From contig CM007318.1 of assembly GCA_000333855.2 (NCBI GenBank), positions 623,237 through 687,236 on the forward strand: a stretch of DNA of 64,000 bases. Reading direction: 5' to 3'. Numbering within the stretch: position 1 is the stretch's first letter; the number at the start of each line of letters is the position of its first letter. Of the stretch, positions 61,429-64,000 are shown piece after piece. The notes under the pieces are model-generated. The model had not been told where the DNA came from and ran no database searches. It worked only from the letters and a program-made list of their open reading frames with translations. Source of the DNA: Endotrypanum monterogeii. Lineage: Eukaryota; Euglenozoa; Kinetoplastea; Trypanosomatida; Trypanosomatidae. The position numbers and the translations under genes were made by a program.

Positions 61429-64000
61429 GGAAGTTCACATACAAGGCACCTCACTATGGAAACAACAACAACCAAAAAAAAAAAAAAGAAGAGATCTAAT
61501 AAATAAACCGTGAAAGAAGTCGGAATTGTGCTTGCCTGTAGACCGTCACCATCCACAACTCAAAATCTGTGTTCGATAGTGCAACCGGTCAGTCCCGTTT
61601 CAGAGATTTCAGCTCAACTTCACCACATCCAATATTCTATCCTTCTGAGCGGAAAAAAAAGCAGGAGATGAAGAAGACACTTTTCAGCGTGGACCGGAGG
61701 AGATGAAGGGGAAGGGGGAACAACATACGCAGTTTCTTTTCCTCCAGCACGGACCTCTCCCCCCCCCCTCCCCCATCCTTCCTTTTGTTCAAGGGAGCGT
61801 GAAGAAATCGAGAGATATCCATGGCGAGGAAGAAAAGAAAACGGTATCAGACCAGGAGACGCAAATACTACAGTTCAGTGTTGCTGTTGTGCGAACAGCT
61901 TTGCTGTGCCCCCCCCCCCGCTACTCCCTCTCTTCTTTTCCTTAATAAACGCATTTCTAAGGAAAACAATAAGTTGATAGAGAGTCATCGAAATAGGAAC
62001 TGTCGGGTGCCATAACACACGGACGAAAATTATATATATATATATATTTGTTTTTTTTTTTGAGGGGGAGACAGAATGAGATGAGAACACTCAGCGGAAA
62101 ATATGAAAAGATGTTAACCTGTAAGTATTTTCTGGCCATGCTCTAAAAAATGATGTTGCGGCCGAACTGGTACTTTATGCCGTTTCCACAGAAATTATAG
62201 AAACATTGCACACCGAAAACGCTGCTATCGTTGTAATATATATGTTTCTCCATTCCTTTCAAAATAGTCTATTTTCCCTCAATTAGGCAGCTTTTCTTTT
62301 TCTCAGAGAACAAAAGCGAGGATAGGATGAGGTTGAAAAATTATGCCTATGTACAAGGGAATGTATGCGTACTACGGAAGTCTCGCAAATCACAAACCCT
62401 CGAAAACATACAGAAGAGTGCCGCTAGCAGGGAAAAAAAAAGAGAGAAAATGCACACTAGCACGGTAAACGCTAAAGGCGCAGTGGCAAAAAAAAAAAAA
62501 AACAGGGGGTTTTGGACTAAAGGGCGGCGCACGAGCGCTCCACCTTGAATCGAGAAACAACATGGCATAAAAACAACAACGTCAATGCAATAAAGAAGAG
62601 AGGTAGCAGGTGTATGTAAACATACTTACCTATGTTTACATTTGATGCAAACACGTCTCTGAAAGAAAGGTAAAATTACGATTCACCATAAAAAAACATC
62701 CAAAATAGAGAAACATCTCCGCACAAAGAAAGATTGGTGTGTGTTTGCGTAGTCATCTGCTCCACGGGGAAGCAAAAAACACACCTGCAGTTGAGTGAAA
62801 GGCAAAGATACGCACGCATGTACACACACAGATACGAATAAAAATTCTTTTCACGATAGTCATCGTTTCAGAGGGAAAATAAAAATAAAAAAGAGGTATG
62901 AAGAGAAAAGAAAAAAAAACAAAAGGAAGCTGAGCTGGTGCGCTTGGGGAAAAGGCGATTGTGGGCATGGTAGAAGAGAAACGTAGTAACGTGTGCAACG
63001 TCTACATGGTGACGCCCACTCAGTATACTGTGTTTTAGTGACCAGCAGTCCTCTTCGACTATTTGTTTTTCCAGGACACCCTCATTGTATCTTCGCATCC
63101 AATAGATCGCTTCCTAGCCTCTCATCTCGGCTGCAGCTCAGATAGATTTTTTTTTTCGAGCAGTCCTTTTCGAGTACTTGGTAAAAATCGATGTGTTGAA
63201 TCGGATTTTTTTTCCATTTTCTTTTTATGCATGAAGCAGCAAAAGGAAAATAAACACAAAGCGGAGAGAGGTACAGGGGGAAAAGATGGGGGAACGACAA
63301 TCCTAGCGATGGATATTCCTCCCCTGAAAGAAACCGCCTCAGAATATACCATTGGTTGGGCAGGAAATTTTGATGCTTCCTTCTGGATGGAAAAGGTAGA
63401 AATGTACCTATTTTTTTTTTAGAAGAAATATGTGCGAACATAACCCTGAAACATCTGTCCCCCCCCTTGACGGCACCGTCATCGCGCAGCGGTCCAGTAG
63501 CACCACGGGTTATTCCTAGACACTCACAGAATGGTCAACAACACAAAAACTCATCGAAACATATGTATGCACGTATACATGTATGTGTGTGGGTGTGATG
63601 TCCTAGGTGAGCCAGTCACCGGGAAACCTGAGCCGGGGGTGGGGCATGCCAATAAAACCCTCCAGTACACCCCGCGCAGCAACAACTCTTCCCTTTCCAC
63701 GACCGACCAGGGCAACAAACACAGCCCATGTGCATAGGACGACTCGGTCCACTTCCAGATGATCATGGTCCGCGGGTGCAGCATAACAGTAAGCGAGAAT
63801 CTGGACAAGAAGTGCATCACCCGCTTGCCGAGGGAATACCGCATTCTATTTTAAGGACATCGTGCTCAGGGACACGCAGGGGCGTACATGTAGAAGTTCG
63901 GCCTCGCAGAAGAAGAAGAGGTCATTGCCATCATCCAATAGAGTTGCAGAAGATTTTACCCTGAAATGTGCGTACAAAAAAAAAGGGGCAGTATACTGCC
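61429..64000. other. gene-free right end of the window
   Basis: No gene is firmly supported. It has a TA run (62030-62047), A-rich stretches and a GC-richer island at about 63600-63960 whose plus strand reads as a broken open frame (see findings). No strand switch is visible before the edge. Confidence 0.55.
62030..62047. repeat. TA microsatellite
   Basis: About nine TA units followed by a poly-T run on the plus strand. Confidence 0.8.

Noticed and set aside
1..64000. tRNA, rRNA or spliced-leader genes
   Set aside because: I looked for TPsiC-arm (GGTTCGANNCC) patterns on both strands; the few partial matches (for example near 470 and 16892) lack any flanking tRNA structure. No rRNA-like or spliced-leader sequence was noticed.

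Overview
The window is nuclear DNA of a trypanosomatid, most likely of the Leishmania/Leptomonas/Crithidia lineage (Leishmaniinae). Reasons: every convincing gene is an intronless reading frame; all 14 lie on the minus strand, as in one polycistronic unit read right to left; spacers are long and full of poly-pyrimidine tracts, homopolymers and TA, CA and GT microsatellites; and there is a leishmanolysin (GP63) gene with pre-pro region, HExxH zinc site and GPI-type tail. No tRNA, rRNA, spliced-leader gene, CRISPR array or bacterial-type operon signal was seen. Coding sequence is about 27 kb of 64 kb, which is sparse. No strand switch is visible, so the transcription start for this unit should lie beyond the right edge.

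Layout in transcription order (right to left): a 310-residue protein of unknown function (60.5-61.4 kb); a DBP10/DDX54-like DEAD-box helicase (57.3-59.7 kb); a polycystin/TRP-like cation channel (52.0-55.8 kb); a serine-rich unknown protein (48.1-49.4 kb); a large TPR plus IQ-motif protein (39.6-43.3 kb); an RCC1-repeat protein (35.7-37.5 kb); a small probable mitochondrial membrane protein (32.8-33.3 kb); pyroglutamyl-peptidase I (30.4-31.2 kb); a thioredoxin-fold plus zeta-type P-loop kinase protein (24.2-27.3 kb); GP63 (19.6-21.5 kb), followed downstream by repeated spacers and the stump of a second GP63 gene; an E2-fold ubiquitin-conjugating-like protein (12.1-12.6 kb); a divergent, probably mitochondrial helicase (8.6-11.0 kb); a kinesin (4.6-7.7 kb); and a p25-alpha/TPPP protein (2.8-3.3 kb).

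The genes do not form one pathway, as is usual for trypanosomatid units, where RNA processing and stability set expression. Several would fit the flagellum or cytoskeleton (p25-alpha, kinesin, IQ/TPR protein, polycystin channel), but that grouping is inference.

The most informative non-gene structures are: (1) the GP63 locus, with one intact gene, a duplicated 0.72-kb spacer and a second GP63 start that keeps its 5' leader but breaks off after 14 codons; (2) a 404-bp sequence present on both sides of an N gap at 16.1-16.3 kb, probably a false duplication; (3) a 200-bp cluster of inverted repeats at 29.8-30.0 kb resembling a structured RNA element; and (4) a G-rich repeat that the transcribed RNA would carry near 2.3 kb. 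I found no clear evidence of a wholly new multi-gene system. The best candidates for unusual biochemistry are the E2-like protein with an altered HPN motif and the thioredoxin-fold/zeta-kinase fusion.
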